From Flavobacterium swingsii (GTDB lineage Bacteria > Bacteroidota > Bacteroidia > Flavobacteriales > Flavobacteriaceae), in NCBI RefSeq assembly GCF_900111965.1, contig NZ_FOJT01000001.1:62001-126000 (forward strand): a stretch of 64,000 nucleotides of DNA, in the 5' to 3' direction. The position numbers and the translations under genes are program-made. The notes beneath the pieces were generated by a model. It made no database searches and was not told the DNA's origin. It saw only the letters and a list, made by a program, of their open reading frames with translations. Positions 32,420 through 41,927 of this stretch are shown here, piece by piece; the stretch's first letter is position 1, and each line of letters opens with the position of its first letter.

Positions 32420-34327
32420 ATGAAGTTGAATTTTTCTTATCGCCCTGATATAGACGGTTTGCGATCGATTGCGGTTTTGCTGGTTATCTTTTTTCACGCT
32501 AATTTTTCTTTTGTTGCGGGTGGTTATATAGGTGTTGACGTATTTTTTGTACTTTCTGGTTTCCTAATTACTTTGACGATTGATAAGGAAATGAGTGCAA
32601 ATAAATTTTCTTTTAAGCAGTTTTATCTGCGTCGAATTCGTCGAATTATTCCTGTTTTGGTTTTTGTAATGCTCGTTACAACTATTCCTGCTTATTTATT
32701 TTTGTTTGCAGATAATTTCGAATCTTACTCGAGAACTTTGCTACATACGATGTTATCGACAAATAATTTTCATTTGTGGATTACTCAAAGAGATTATTTT
32801 GCAGAAAACTCTGATTTGATTCCGTTTTTGCACACTTGGTCGTTATCCGTCGAAGAACAATTTTATTTTTTGTGGCCAATATCATTAGTTTTTTTACATA
32901 AATATTTTAACTTACAAAAAAGGTTGGTTTTTGTCTTTTTGTCTTTAGTTTTTGGAATTATTCTATCCGTTTATTTGGCTCATAACAATCCAGGAATGGC
33001 TTATTTTTTGTTGCCTGCTCGTCTTTTCGAATTGGCGATTGGTGCCGCTTTGGCTATGTTTTGGGATAAATTACCAGAATTTTCCAAAGGAAAAAATCAT
33101 TTAATTTCGATTGTGGGTTTGGTATTAATTTTAGTTCCTGCTTATTTGTTAGACAAATCGAGTGTCTTTCCCGGAATGAATGCTTTTTGGCCTTGTTTGG
33201 GAACTGCGATGCTTATTTTTACAGGAAAAAATAGAGATACTAAAGGTATTGTAAACACTTTTTTACAAAACAAGTTTTTAGTTCTAACTGGTTTACTTTC
33301 TTATTCTATGTATTTGTGGCACTGGCCTTTGTTTATATTTATTAAATATTTGGGTGTCAATTTAGAAGGAGTTGTAAGAATCATTTCGTTAGTTGCAATA
33401 TTTGGATTGTCTTATTTTTCTTGGCGATTTATCGAACAACCTTTTAGAATAAATTTCAAATATGACTTTAAGAAAACAATGTTGTACGGATTTTTGCCTT
33501 CTTTATTATTAATAGCAGGAATTTACGGTATTATTGATGCTAAAGATGGTTTTCCTGAACGTTTTCCTGAGCTTTCAGAATTTAATCCAAAAACAAATTA
33601 TCCCAATAAAGTTAGAAAGGAATGTTTCGATAAATTTAAAGTCGGGAATTGTGAGGAATGTCATTTGGGAATTAAAAAAGACACGTTAGATGGCGTTCTA
33701 ATTGGTGATTCTTTTGGGAATCACACTGCAGCTTTTCTTGATGTTTTGGCTAAAGATGCTGGTTTGTATTTACACGATAGTGCCGCTGGTGGTTATCCTG
33801 TCTTGAATAATTTGAATGAAGATGGTTCTCCAACAAATTCGACCGAATACGCCACAGAAAGGCTCGAATATGCTAAAAAATTTAAAACTATTTTTATTGC
33901 CGCAAACTGGGACGAACAATCTACGCCAGACAGTAAAAACTATCAATCTATAGTAAAAACGGTAGGCGAATTAGGAAAATTAGGAAAAAAAGTAGTTATT
34001 TTTGATTGTCTTCGAGCCACAACCGAAACGAATTTGCATAAACTCAAATTGCTTAAAACTGGTAGAAAAGTATATTTCTCGCAGCGAGATTTTTCAATTC
34101 CACTCAAACCAAGACCAAATAGCTATATTGTGTACGAAATGAAACGTCAGTTTCCATCGATTTTAGTCATCGATTTGAATGATGCCATGTGCAAAGACGG
34201 AAAATGTAGTTTAGAAATAGACAATACCATCGTTTACCGAAACTTCAATCATTTGAATACAAGTGGAGCCGAATTGATAGCAAAAAAATACATTCAACTA
34301 AAAGGAAACCCTTTGAAAAAATTATAA
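32420..34327 (+). CDS. OafA/YrhL-type membrane acyltransferase with C-terminal SGNH domain (copy 1)
   Basis: 635 residues from MKLNFSYRPDIDGLRSIAVLL. The acyltransferase-3 domain has about ten membrane helices (residues 10-375). It shows the catalytic FFHANF His motif, the R-x-R loop FYLRRIRRIIPV, and LHTWSLSVEEQFYFLWP. The extracytoplasmic SGNH domain (from ~400) has the GDSFGNH serine block and the NFNHLN His block. Such proteins O-acetylate LPS or other surface glycans. The second copy starts 3 bases after its stop. Confidence 0.93.
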   Translation: MKLNFSYRPDIDGLRSIAVLLVIFFHANFSFVAGGYIGVDVFFVLSGFLITLTIDKEMSANKFSFKQFYLRRIRRIIPVLVFVMLVTTIPAYLFLFADNFESYSRTLLHTMLSTNNFHLWITQRDYFAENSDLIPFLHTWSLSVEEQFYFLWPISLVFLHKYFNLQKRLVFVFLSLVFGIILSVYLAHNNPGMAYFLLPARLFELAIGAALAMFWDKLPEFSKGKNHLISIVGLVLILVPAYLLDKSSVFPGMNAFWPCLGTAMLIFTGKNRDTKGIVNTFLQNKFLVLTGLLSYSMYLWHWPLFIFIKYLGVNLEGVVRIISLVAIFGLSYFSWRFIEQPFRINFKYDFKKTMLYGFLPSLLLIAGIYGIIDAKDGFPERFPELSEFNPKTNYPNKVRKECFDKFKVGNCEECHLGIKKDTLDGVLIGDSFGNHTAAFLDVLAKDAGLYLHDSAAGGYPVLNNLNEDGSPTNSTEYATERLEYAKKFKTIFIAANWDEQSTPDSKNYQSIVKTVGELGKLGKKVVIFDCLRATTETNLHKLKLLKTGRKVYFSQRDFSIPLKPRPNSYIVYEMKRQFPSILVIDLNDAMCKDGKCSLEIDNTIVYRNFNHLNTSGAELIAKKYIQLKGNPLKKL

Positions 34328-34330
34328 AAA

Positions 34331-36238
34331 ATGAAGTTTAATTTTTCTTATCGCCCTGATATAGACGGTTTGCGAGCCATTGCGGTTTTGCTAGTCATCT
34401 TTTTTCATGCTGGTTTTCCTTTTGTTACTGGCGGTTATATAGGCGTTGACGTATTTTTTGTGCTTTCTGGTTTCTTGATTACGTTGACTATCGATAAGGA
34501 AATGAGCGAAAATACATTTTCTTTTAAGCAATTTTACTTGCGACGTATTCGTCGAATTATTCCTGTTTTAGTTTTTATAATGCTCGTTACGACTATTCCT
34601 GCCTATTTATTTTTATTTGCAGACAATTTCGAATCCTACGGCAGAACATTAATTCAGACCATGTTATCTACAAATAATTTTTATTTATGGATAAACCAAG
34701 GAGAATACTTTGCTGAAAATGCTGATTTGATTCCGTTTTTGCACACTTGGTCACTTTCGGTCGAAGAACAATTTTATTTTTTGTGGCCTATCTCCTTACT
34801 TTTTTTACATAAAAAACTAACCTTACAAAATAGGCTAATTTTTGTCTTTCTGTTTTTAATTTTCGGAATTATCCTGTCGGTTTATCTAACTGATACTAAT
34901 CCAAATATGGCTTATTTCTTATTACCTGCTCGTATTTTCGAATTGGCTATTGGTGGTTGTTTGGCTATGTTTTGGGATAAATTACCCGAATTTTCTAAAG
35001 GAAAAAATCATTTGATTTCGATTGTAGGTTTGTTCTTGATTTTAGTTCCCGCATATTTGTTAGACAAATCGAGTATATTTCCCGGAATGAATGCTTTTTG
35101 GCCTTGTTTGGGAACAGCAATGCTTATTTTTACAGGGAAAAATGTAGATACTAAAGGTATTATAAACACATTTTTGCAAAACAAGTTTTTAGTATTAATT
35201 GGTTTACTTTCATATTCCTTGTATTTGTGGCACTGGCCTTTATTTATATTTATTAAATATTTGGGTATCAATTTAGAGGGAGTTGTAAGAATTGTTTCAT
35301 TAATCATAATATTTGGATTGTCTTATTTTTCTTGGCGATGTATTGAACAACCTTTTAGAATAAATTTCAAATATGATTTTAAGAAAACAATGTTGTATGG
35401 ATTTTTACCTTCTTTATTATTAATAACAGGAATTTATGGTATTATTGATACTAAAGATGGTTTTCCTGAACGTTTTCCTGAATTATCAGAATTTAATCCT
35501 AAAACAAATTTTGCAAATAAAGTTAGATCAGAATGTTACTATACCTATAAAGTAGGAAATTGTAAAGAGTGTTTTTTAGGAATAGAAAAAGATACACTAG
35601 ACGGATTATTTATTGGGGATTCATTCGCAAATCATTCGGTTGCTTTTCTCGATGTACTGGCAAAAGATGCTGGATTATATATTCATGATAGTACTGCGCC
35701 TGCAAATCCCCTTCTAAACACTTTAAATGACGACGGCTCACCATTTTTTCCGCCAGAATATGCGCAAAGAAGACTTGAATATGCTAAAAAATTTAAAACT
35801 ATTTATATTGCAGCCAATTGGGAATTGGTAACAAATCCAAAAAGTAAAAACCATCAATCAATAGTAAATACTATAGGAAATTTAGTTAAATTAGATAAAA
35901 AAATTGTACTACTTGATTGCTTGAGGCCTATGTCTGAGATGAATTTGCACAAAGCAAAATTATTAAAAACAGGAAAATCAGTTTTTTTTTCTGAAACAGA
36001 TTTTTCAATTCAATGCACTCCTAGACCATACGATTATATAGTTTATGAGATAAAAAGAAAATTTCCTTCAGTACTGATAATCGATTTAAATGATGTGATG
36101 TGCAAAGATGGAAAATGCGAAATTACTATAAATAACAATATCGTCTATAAAGATATTAGCCATTTAAATATAAGTGGCGCTAAATTAATGGGCGAAAAAT
36201 ATCTTAAACTAAAAGGGAATCCTTTAAAAAATTTATAA
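34331..36238 (+). CDS. OafA/YrhL-type membrane acyltransferase with C-terminal SGNH domain (copy 2)
   Basis: 635 residues, a tandem paralogue of the preceding gene. The membrane acyltransferase half is nearly identical to copy 1 (same LRRIRRIIPV, SLSVEEQFYFLWP and KNHLISIVGL blocks). The SGNH half is clearly more diverged: GDSFANHSVAFLDV, DSTAPANPLLNTLNDD, and DISHLNISG in place of NFNHLN. The same junction sequence TTATAAAAAATG follows both copies. Serial O-acylation with different acceptor sites is possible but inferred. It leads into dapD after 3 bases. Confidence 0.93.
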   Translation: MKFNFSYRPDIDGLRAIAVLLVIFFHAGFPFVTGGYIGVDVFFVLSGFLITLTIDKEMSENTFSFKQFYLRRIRRIIPVLVFIMLVTTIPAYLFLFADNFESYGRTLIQTMLSTNNFYLWINQGEYFAENADLIPFLHTWSLSVEEQFYFLWPISLLFLHKKLTLQNRLIFVFLFLIFGIILSVYLTDTNPNMAYFLLPARIFELAIGGCLAMFWDKLPEFSKGKNHLISIVGLFLILVPAYLLDKSSIFPGMNAFWPCLGTAMLIFTGKNVDTKGIINTFLQNKFLVLIGLLSYSLYLWHWPLFIFIKYLGINLEGVVRIVSLIIIFGLSYFSWRCIEQPFRINFKYDFKKTMLYGFLPSLLLITGIYGIIDTKDGFPERFPELSEFNPKTNFANKVRSECYYTYKVGNCKECFLGIEKDTLDGLFIGDSFANHSVAFLDVLAKDAGLYIHDSTAPANPLLNTLNDDGSPFFPPEYAQRRLEYAKKFKTIYIAANWELVTNPKSKNHQSIVNTIGNLVKLDKKIVLLDCLRPMSEMNLHKAKLLKTGKSVFFSETDFSIQCTPRPYDYIVYEIKRKFPSVLIIDLNDVMCKDGKCEITINNNIVYKDISHLNISGAKLMGEKYLKLKGNPLKNL

Positions 36239-36241
36239 AAA

Positions 36242-37057
36242 ATGACAAACTTACAAACCTTAATAGAACAAGCTTGGGAAAACCGTGCTTTATTACAAGA
36301 AGAAACCACTACAAACGCGATTAGAGAAGTTATCGATTTACTTGATGCTGGAACTTTGCGTGTGGCAGAACCAAAAGGTGATGCTTGGCAAGTAAACGAA
36401 TGGGTTAAGAAAGCCGTAGTAATGTATTTTCCAATCCAAAAAATGGAAACTTTTGAAGTTGGTATTTTCGAATATCATGATAAAATTCCGTTGAAACGTG
36501 GTTATGCCGAAAAAGGAATTCGTGTGGTTCCTCATGCTGTTGCTCGTCATGGCGCTTATATTTCTAGAGGTGTGATTTTGATGCCAAGTTATGTAAACAT
36601 TGGCGCTTACGTAGATGAAAGCACGATGGTCGATACTTGGGCAACCGTAGGAAGTTGTGCTCAAATTGGTAAAAATGTGCATTTATCTGGTGGCGTAGGA
36701 ATTGGTGGTGTTTTAGAACCATTGCAAGCCGCTCCAGTTATTATTGAAGATGGCGCTTTCATTGGTTCTCGTTGCATCGTGGTTGAAGGTGTGCATGTAG
36801 GGAAGGAAGCAGTTCTTGGTGCTAATGTTTGTCTAACTGCTTCAACAAAAATTATCGATGTTACGGGCGAAACTCCTATCGAAAGAAAAGGATATGTTCC
36901 TGCAAGATCAGTAGTAATTCCTGGAAGTTATACTAAGAAATTTGCTGCTGGAGAGTTTCAAGTTCCTTGCGCTTTAATCATCGGAACTAGAAAACCTTCT
37001 ACGGATTTAAAAACATCATTGAATGATGCACTTCGTGAATATGATGTAGCGGTATAA
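36242..37057 (+). CDS. dapD: 2,3,4,5-tetrahydropyridine-2,6-dicarboxylate N-succinyltransferase DapD
   Basis: 271 residues, full length. It succinylates tetrahydrodipicolinate in the succinylase branch of lysine/diaminopimelate synthesis. An N-terminal helical domain (to ~100) is followed by a left-handed beta-helix of hexapeptide repeats (GVILMPSYVNIGAYVDESTMVDTWATVGSCAQIGKNVHLSGGVGIGG). FEVGIFEYHDKIPLK and the terminal CALIIGTRKPSTDLKTSLN are DapD-specific. It is placed 3 bases after the second acyltransferase, so expression may be coupled although the functions are unrelated. Confidence 0.96.
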   Translation: MTNLQTLIEQAWENRALLQEETTTNAIREVIDLLDAGTLRVAEPKGDAWQVNEWVKKAVVMYFPIQKMETFEVGIFEYHDKIPLKRGYAEKGIRVVPHAVARHGAYISRGVILMPSYVNIGAYVDESTMVDTWATVGSCAQIGKNVHLSGGVGIGGVLEPLQAAPVIIEDGAFIGSRCIVVEGVHVGKEAVLGANVCLTASTKIIDVTGETPIERKGYVPARSVVIPGSYTKKFAAGEFQVPCALIIGTRKPSTDLKTSLNDALREYDVAV

Positions 37058-37065
37058 TTATGGAT

Positions 37066-37098
37066 TGCAGATTTTAGATTGCAGATTTTAGATTTAAA
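37066..37098. repeat. Short tandem repeat between dapD and the GT4 gene
   Basis: ATTGCAGATTTTAG is repeated twice with a third partial copy (GATTGCAGATTTTAGATT units). The following bases to 37170 are AT-rich with further TTGACATT/ATTGATATT echoes. No gene is seen in the 118-base gap. Confidence 0.6.
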
Positions 37099-37175
37099 AA
37101 AATAAAATTGACATTATAATTGATACATTTTTAAAATTGATTTTTGAAATTGTCATTGACATTGATATTGAATAA

Positions 37176-38291
37176 ATGAACATAGGATACGAAGCAAAAA
37201 GGGTTTTTCATAACAAAACTGGTTTGGGCAATTATAGCCGAGATTTGGTGAGAATTTTGGCTACTTATTATCCAGAAAATCACTATTTCCTTTACAATCC
37301 TAAAAAAAATAAGGAAACTCTTTTTAATACTAATTTAGATAATGTTTTCGAAAAACTACCTTCTACCCCATTTCATAAAAAATTCTATAATTTGTGGAGA
37401 CAAAAAGGAATTATCAATGATTTAAAAACTGATAAAATTGATGTTTTTCATGGATTATCAGGTGAAATTCCCACTGGATTAAAAAATAAAAACATAAAAA
37501 GTGTGGTTACCATTCATGATTTAATATTCATGCGTTATCCACACTTATATTCTTTTTTTGACAGAAAAATACACTTTTACAAGTTCAAGAAATCGGCAAA
37601 ACAAACGGATTTAGTTATTGCAATTAGCGAACAAACCAAAGCTGATATTATTACTTATCTTAAAATTTCCGCCGATAAAATAAAAGTTGTTTATCAAGGT
37701 TGTCAAGACGTTTTTAAGCAAAATTATTCGCTTGAAGAAAAGAAGGAAGTCGCTTTAAAATACAATTTACCCCAAGAATTCATATTAAATGTTGGCACAA
37801 TTGAAGAACGAAAAAATGCGTTAACCATTGTAAAAGCTATAAAAAATATTGATACCAAATTAGTTTTAATAGGAAAACAAACTGACTATTCTGATAAAAT
37901 AAAAACATATATCAAAGAAAATAATCTGGAAGAAAAAGTGATTTTCTTACAGGGTTTGTCGAGCAAAGAATTGGCAATTACTTATCAATTAGCGACAGTT
38001 TTTGTTTATCCATCTATTTTTGAAGGTTTTGGGATTCCCATTATTGAAGCTTTATTTTCTAAAACGCCTGTTATTACTACAAATTCTGGCGTTTTTCCAG
38101 AAGCTGGCGGACCAAATTCTGTTTATGTAAATCCTGATAATGTTGAGGATTTGAAAGTTCAAATCGAAAAGCTTTTAGGTAACGAATCCTTAAGAAACGA
38201 GATTGCAAGTAAAGGTTTCGAGTTTGTTCAGAAATTTAATGATGAAGTAATTGCATCAGAAATCATGCAATGTTACAAGTCTTTATTTTGA
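37176..38291 (+). CDS. Glycosyltransferase family 4
   Basis: 371 residues with a GT-B fold. The N-terminal domain begins MNIGYEAKRVFHNKTGLGNYSRDLVRIL, with the glycine loop that binds acceptor and donor. The central VVTIHDLIFMRYP and the C-terminal LNVGTIEERKN and PSIFEGFGIPIIEAL are GT4 hallmarks; the two glutamates in EGFGIPIIE bind the nucleotide sugar. No signal peptide, so it acts on the cytoplasmic face. It is the first gene of the glycan region, and its 3' end overlaps the convergent GT2 by 19 bases. Confidence 0.92.
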   Translation: MNIGYEAKRVFHNKTGLGNYSRDLVRILATYYPENHYFLYNPKKNKETLFNTNLDNVFEKLPSTPFHKKFYNLWRQKGIINDLKTDKIDVFHGLSGEIPTGLKNKNIKSVVTIHDLIFMRYPHLYSFFDRKIHFYKFKKSAKQTDLVIAISEQTKADIITYLKISADKIKVVYQGCQDVFKQNYSLEEKKEVALKYNLPQEFILNVGTIEERKNALTIVKAIKNIDTKLVLIGKQTDYSDKIKTYIKENNLEEKVIFLQGLSSKELAITYQLATVFVYPSIFEGFGIPIIEALFSKTPVITTNSGVFPEAGGPNSVYVNPDNVEDLKVQIEKLLGNESLRNEIASKGFEFVQKFNDEVIASEIMQCYKSLF

Positions 38292-39025
38292 TGCAAATCA
38301 TATAATTTCGCATACTTTACAAAGCTTCCAAAGGCCGATAACATACTCCAAATAAAACCTTGATAACCGTTTAAGAAATTACGTTGAAGGAAATAAAACC
38401 GAATAAAATCGAAAGGAAATTTGATAATTACTTTAATCAACGAAGCTTTTTTCCCTTTTTCGAACAAAAACTCTCCGCTTAACAGTGAATATTTAACTTG
38501 TTTTTGAATCGCTGTCGAAATATCAAAAACCGTATAATGTAACATTTCATTTTTCAGAATGCCAATTTTTCCTGAAACGTCTATCACTTCGTGTACTTTA
38601 TTTTCGATAAATTTTCCGTGTTGTTTATTAAAAAATCGAAGAATTGGTTTCTTGTTTTCGCTTCCAAACTTGAAAACTTTATGCAAAAAAACGTGTGTTC
38701 TTGGAATTAAGTAACCATTATAATCTTTAGAAAAATCGATATTTTTAATTTCAGAAATTAATTCGTCCGACAAAACTTCGTCAGCATCAAGTGATAAAAC
38801 CCAATTATTAGTCGTTTGGTTTAGTGCGAATTGCTTTTGTTTTCCAAAATTTTCGAACTTATTGTAAATCACTTTGGCTTTATATTTTTCGCAAATTTCA
38901 ACCGTTTTATCAGAACTTCCAGAATCGATAACAATGATTTCGTTTGCCCAAGAAAGTTTTTCAAGACATTGTGCAATTATTTTTTCTTCGTTGTAAGCAA
39001 TAATAAATACTGAAATGTTTTCCAT
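38273..39025 (-). CDS. Glycosyltransferase family 2, WaaE/KdtX-like
   Basis: 250 residues. The GT-A start is ISVFIIAYNEEKIIAQCLEKLSWANEIIVIDSGSSDKT. The DxD-equivalent nucleotide-sugar metal motif is SLDADEVL, and PRTHVFLHKVFKFG and FIENKVHEVI follow. This layout matches the WaaE/beta-1,4-glucosyltransferase branch that modifies the LPS core. A short hydrophobic segment (FPFDFIRFYFL) could be a membrane-contact helix. It is the last gene of the tightly packed minus-strand operon, 2 bases after the deacetylase stop. Confidence 0.9.
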   Translation of the reverse strand: MENISVFIIAYNEEKIIAQCLEKLSWANEIIVIDSGSSDKTVEICEKYKAKVIYNKFENFGKQKQFALNQTTNNWVLSLDADEVLSDELISEIKNIDFSKDYNGYLIPRTHVFLHKVFKFGSENKKPILRFFNKQHGKFIENKVHEVIDVSGKIGILKNEMLHYTVFDISTAIQKQVKYSLLSGEFLFEKGKKASLIKVIIKFPFDFIRFYFLQRNFLNGYQGFIWSMLSAFGSFVKYAKLYDLHQNKDL

Positions 39026-39027
39026 AA

Positions 39028-39801
39028 TTATATTGTAGCTAAAAAATCTTTGAAAGTTCCAAATTTATAATTCTTTTCATTCATCCAAAATAACATTTTA
39101 TCAAATCTTGCTATCATTTGTTTCCCGCTATTTTTTGAAACATAACCAGGAAAACCAAACTTTTCGGGTTGTTTTAAATTGGTAAATTCCCAAGGATGAA
39201 AATAAATATTCAGATAATTATCTTTCTTAATGGTCCATTTTACTAAAAATTGATACAATCCCAAAGGCAAATTATGAAAAGACAACCAGAACAAAGGAAA
39301 TCGAATTATTGGACTGACCGATGCTGGAATTTGCCATACTCCTTCTTGCTTAAAATAAGTTCTTGGTTTATCTAAATGATTGTATCTTCCTGGTAAATAG
39401 GTCGGATTTATTGATGAATTATACAAATATCCCGCTTTGTAAATCTCTTTTTCATCGACAGGATACATTCTTGGCATGCGGTAACCTATAACTTTCGTAT
39501 TGGTTATTTCTTCCAATTTCAATCTCGATTCTAACAAATGTTCAACTTTAAAATCACTGTGATAATAGCTATGCGAAGCCATTTCGTGACCTTCGGCAAT
39601 AATTCTTTTTATGATATCGGGCGCATTTATTGCAAAAGTTACTGTGCTAAAAAAAGTAGCTTTGGCATTGTGTTTTTGTAATAAATCTAAAATTGCAGTT
39701 GTTCCTTGAATAGAAATCGCTATTTGTTCTTCAAAAGATATTGTTTTACCATATTCAAAAGGCATATCAAATTCTTCGATATCAAAACTTAATAAAACCA
39801 T
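39028..39801 (-). CDS. NodB-type polysaccharide deacetylase
   Basis: 257 residues. The NodB metal-dependent deacetylase motifs are visible: SFDIEEFD (D7 catalytic base, E9), HSYYH at 77-81 (metal histidines), GYRMPR at 106-111 (motif 3 Arg), and YFHPWEF near 200 (motif 5 His). There is no signal peptide or N-terminal membrane anchor, so it probably acts at the inner face of the membrane, as ArnD does on lipid-linked amino sugars. The gene overlaps the upstream GT2 by one base (TAATG), so translation is coupled. Confidence 0.92.
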   Translation of the reverse strand: MVLLSFDIEEFDMPFEYGKTISFEEQIAISIQGTTAILDLLQKHNAKATFFSTVTFAINAPDIIKRIIAEGHEMASHSYYHSDFKVEHLLESRLKLEEITNTKVIGYRMPRMYPVDEKEIYKAGYLYNSSINPTYLPGRYNHLDKPRTYFKQEGVWQIPASVSPIIRFPLFWLSFHNLPLGLYQFLVKWTIKKDNYLNIYFHPWEFTNLKQPEKFGFPGYVSKNSGKQMIARFDKMLFWMNEKNYKFGTFKDFLATI

Positions 39802-40745
39802 TAATTAAAATTTGTTTCTTTGATTAAATAATTAGGACGACCTTTAGATTGCATGAATAATTTTCCGATATAAACTCCAATTATTCCAAGAACAACTAGG
39901 TTTAATCCCCCAAAAAATACAACTGCACACAAAAGTGATGCCCAACCAGAAATAACATGTCCAAAATACAAACTATAAACTACATAAATCGTAAAAAAAA
40001 GAAAAGCTAACATTGTTAATCCTATTCCTAAAAAAATTGCGATATGTAATGGTCTTGTACTAAATGATGTAATTCCTTGTAGCGCAAATCGCACCATTTT
40101 TGTTATTGTGTATTTACTTTTACCCGAAAATCTTTCGTGTGGCTTGTAGTTTATAGCATATTGATTAAAACCTATCCAACTAATAATGCCTCGTATAAAC
40201 AATTCATTTTCAGAAAAATCAGAAAAAACAGCAACCACTTTTTTGTCCATCAATCTGAAATCAGCAGTTCCTGGTTCAAATTCTACCTCAGATAATTTAT
40301 TCATAATAGTATAAAACCATTTTGAAGTCTTCTTTTTAAAATAAGAAAGTGCTTTCTCTTCATCACGAATAGTATAAACTACATCGTAACCTTCCTCCCA
40401 TTTCTTAATGAGTTCAGGAATTAATGCTGGCGGATGTTGCATATCACCGTCCATTGTTATGACTGCATCTGAATAATCTTTTACTAAATCTACTCCAGCT
40501 TTTAGTGCGTTTTGATGCCCGAAATTTCTAGACAAAGCTGCAAAAAACAATCTATTATCATTTTTGGATAATGCTTCTAATTTTTGCAAACTATTATCGT
40601 TACTTCCATCATCAACAAAGACAAGACGGTAATCATAAGGTAATTTTTGCATTACTTCATGCAAAGCATTTACCATTACTTCGATATTTGTTTCCTCATT
40701 AAAAGAAGGAATTACAATGGATATTTTCTTTAAATTATTTACCAT
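39801..40745 (-). CDS. Polyprenyl-phosphate glycosyltransferase (DPM1/GtrB/ArnC-like GT2)
   Basis: 314 residues from ATG 40745; a TTG one codon earlier is less likely. The catalytic domain shows ISIVIPSFNEETNIEVMVNALHE, LVFVDDGSNDNS, ITMDGDMQHPPALIP (DxD) and EPGTADFRLMDKKVV. Two C-terminal membrane helices follow (about 230-255 and 265-290), ending IGVYIGKLFMQSKGRPNYLIKE. This domain order is that of undecaprenyl-phosphate sugar synthases. The start overlaps the GT87 stop (TGATG) and its stop overlaps the deacetylase start. Confidence 0.93.
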   Translation of the reverse strand: MVNNLKKISIVIPSFNEETNIEVMVNALHEVMQKLPYDYRLVFVDDGSNDNSLQKLEALSKNDNRLFFAALSRNFGHQNALKAGVDLVKDYSDAVITMDGDMQHPPALIPELIKKWEEGYDVVYTIRDEEKALSYFKKKTSKWFYTIMNKLSEVEFEPGTADFRLMDKKVVAVFSDFSENELFIRGIISWIGFNQYAINYKPHERFSGKSKYTITKMVRFALQGITSFSTRPLHIAIFLGIGLTMLAFLFFTIYVVYSLYFGHVISGWASLLCAVVFFGGLNLVVLGIIGVYIGKLFMQSKGRPNYLIKETNFN

Positions 40746-41917
40746 CAATCAGATAAAGTATTGTAATTATTAAACTTTTTTGTAAGCATTTCATAGATAA
40801 TTGCTATCCAAATAAGCACACAAGGTAATGCCTTTAATGCAAATGGACGAATATAATTTTCTCTTAGAAATTTAGGCATTAAATCCGATGGAGATAAACT
40901 AGTCAGAATTATTGCAAAAATAAATAAGAAAATATAAAATTTTGATATTGGTTTTGGTTGAATAACAAACCAAATGGCAACACCAACAAATGCAATAATA
41001 TAAGTTGGCGATTCTGATCCCGTACTAAAAATAACGGTAAATATTAATACCGAAGCTAGCATCATTAATCTAAATCCTTTTTCTTTATATTGCTTTATTC
41101 TCAAATATTGCAGACCAAATAATACAATTCCGCTAAGTAAAAATGGTAAGTTTGAGATAGTACTATCTTGCATAATTCTTCTTACCATTCCCATTAAACA
41201 AATATCTTGATATGAATTTAGTCCTGTGTTTTCGGTGTTTTTAACAACCAAACGATCAAACCATTCGATATAAGTTTGAATTATATATTCCGGCGAAGAA
41301 ATAAGCATTGGAAGCGCAAAAAGTACAACGCTCCAGAAAACTAATGATGCTATAAACTTAATTTTATCTTTGGTAAAAAAGAAAAATGCTAGTCCAACAA
41401 TGCCATATAATTTAACAAAAATGCCTAAAACTATAAACATAGCTGCCCAAAATACTTTCTCTTTGTCAATATAAACAAATGATAATATGATAATTGCAGT
41501 CATTAACGGATTGAACTGTAAACCTAATAATGCAGTTAGAAACTCATGAAGACAAATCCATAAAATTGCTGTAATTTGAATCTGTTTTAGTGGTAATTGT
41601 GTGATTGCCCATACTAAAATTACAGCATTAAAAACTCCCCACAAAACCATTCCTATATAATCTGGAAGTATCGCAAACGGAGCAATTATAAGACTAAAAA
41701 CTGGTCCGTAATGATTATGATCAAAATATTCTGAAGGATATTCTGCATATAAAGACAGTTTATTTATGGTGTGAAAATATACACCTTTAAAAATTTTATA
41801 ATTATTATAATTTCCAATAAGAAACTGTTTTACAGCAGAAATAATTGTAATAACAAGCCATATTGTTAAAACATATTTTTTATTGGTAAAAAAAGGATGT
41901 TTAAAAAATTTGTTCAC
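40745..41917 (-). CDS. GT87-type (DUF2029) polytopic membrane glycosyltransferase
   Basis: 390 residues, about ten to twelve membrane helices. The first periplasmic loop holds the acidic/His motif EYPSEYFDHNHYGPVFSLIIAPF (described here in parts), the usual place for the GT-C catalytic acid. GT87 enzymes use polyprenyl-phosphate sugars as donors on the outer face of the inner membrane. The adjacent DPM1-like gene fits as donor synthase. The start is GTG at 41917; it follows the kinase-like gene after 10 bases. Confidence 0.85.
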   Translation of the reverse strand: MNKFFKHPFFTNKKYVLTIWLVITIISAVKQFLIGNYNNYKIFKGVYFHTINKLSLYAEYPSEYFDHNHYGPVFSLIIAPFAILPDYIGMVLWGVFNAVILVWAITQLPLKQIQITAILWICLHEFLTALLGLQFNPLMTAIIILSFVYIDKEKVFWAAMFIVLGIFVKLYGIVGLAFFFFTKDKIKFIASLVFWSVVLFALPMLISSPEYIIQTYIEWFDRLVVKNTENTGLNSYQDICLMGMVRRIMQDSTISNLPFLLSGIVLFGLQYLRIKQYKEKGFRLMMLASVLIFTVIFSTGSESPTYIIAFVGVAIWFVIQPKPISKFYIFLFIFAIILTSLSPSDLMPKFLRENYIRPFALKALPCVLIWIAIIYEMLTKKFNNYNTLSD

Positions 41918-41927
41918 AGAAATTGAT

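Noticed and set aside
34325..34333. Possible frameshift or fused gene at the acyltransferase junction
   Set aside because: Both copies are full length with their own stop and start, three bases apart; this is a clean tandem duplication.
37066..37170. Possible small RNA or attachment site downstream of dapD
   Set aside because: Only short AT-rich tandem repeats; no hairpin with T-run or integrase nearby.
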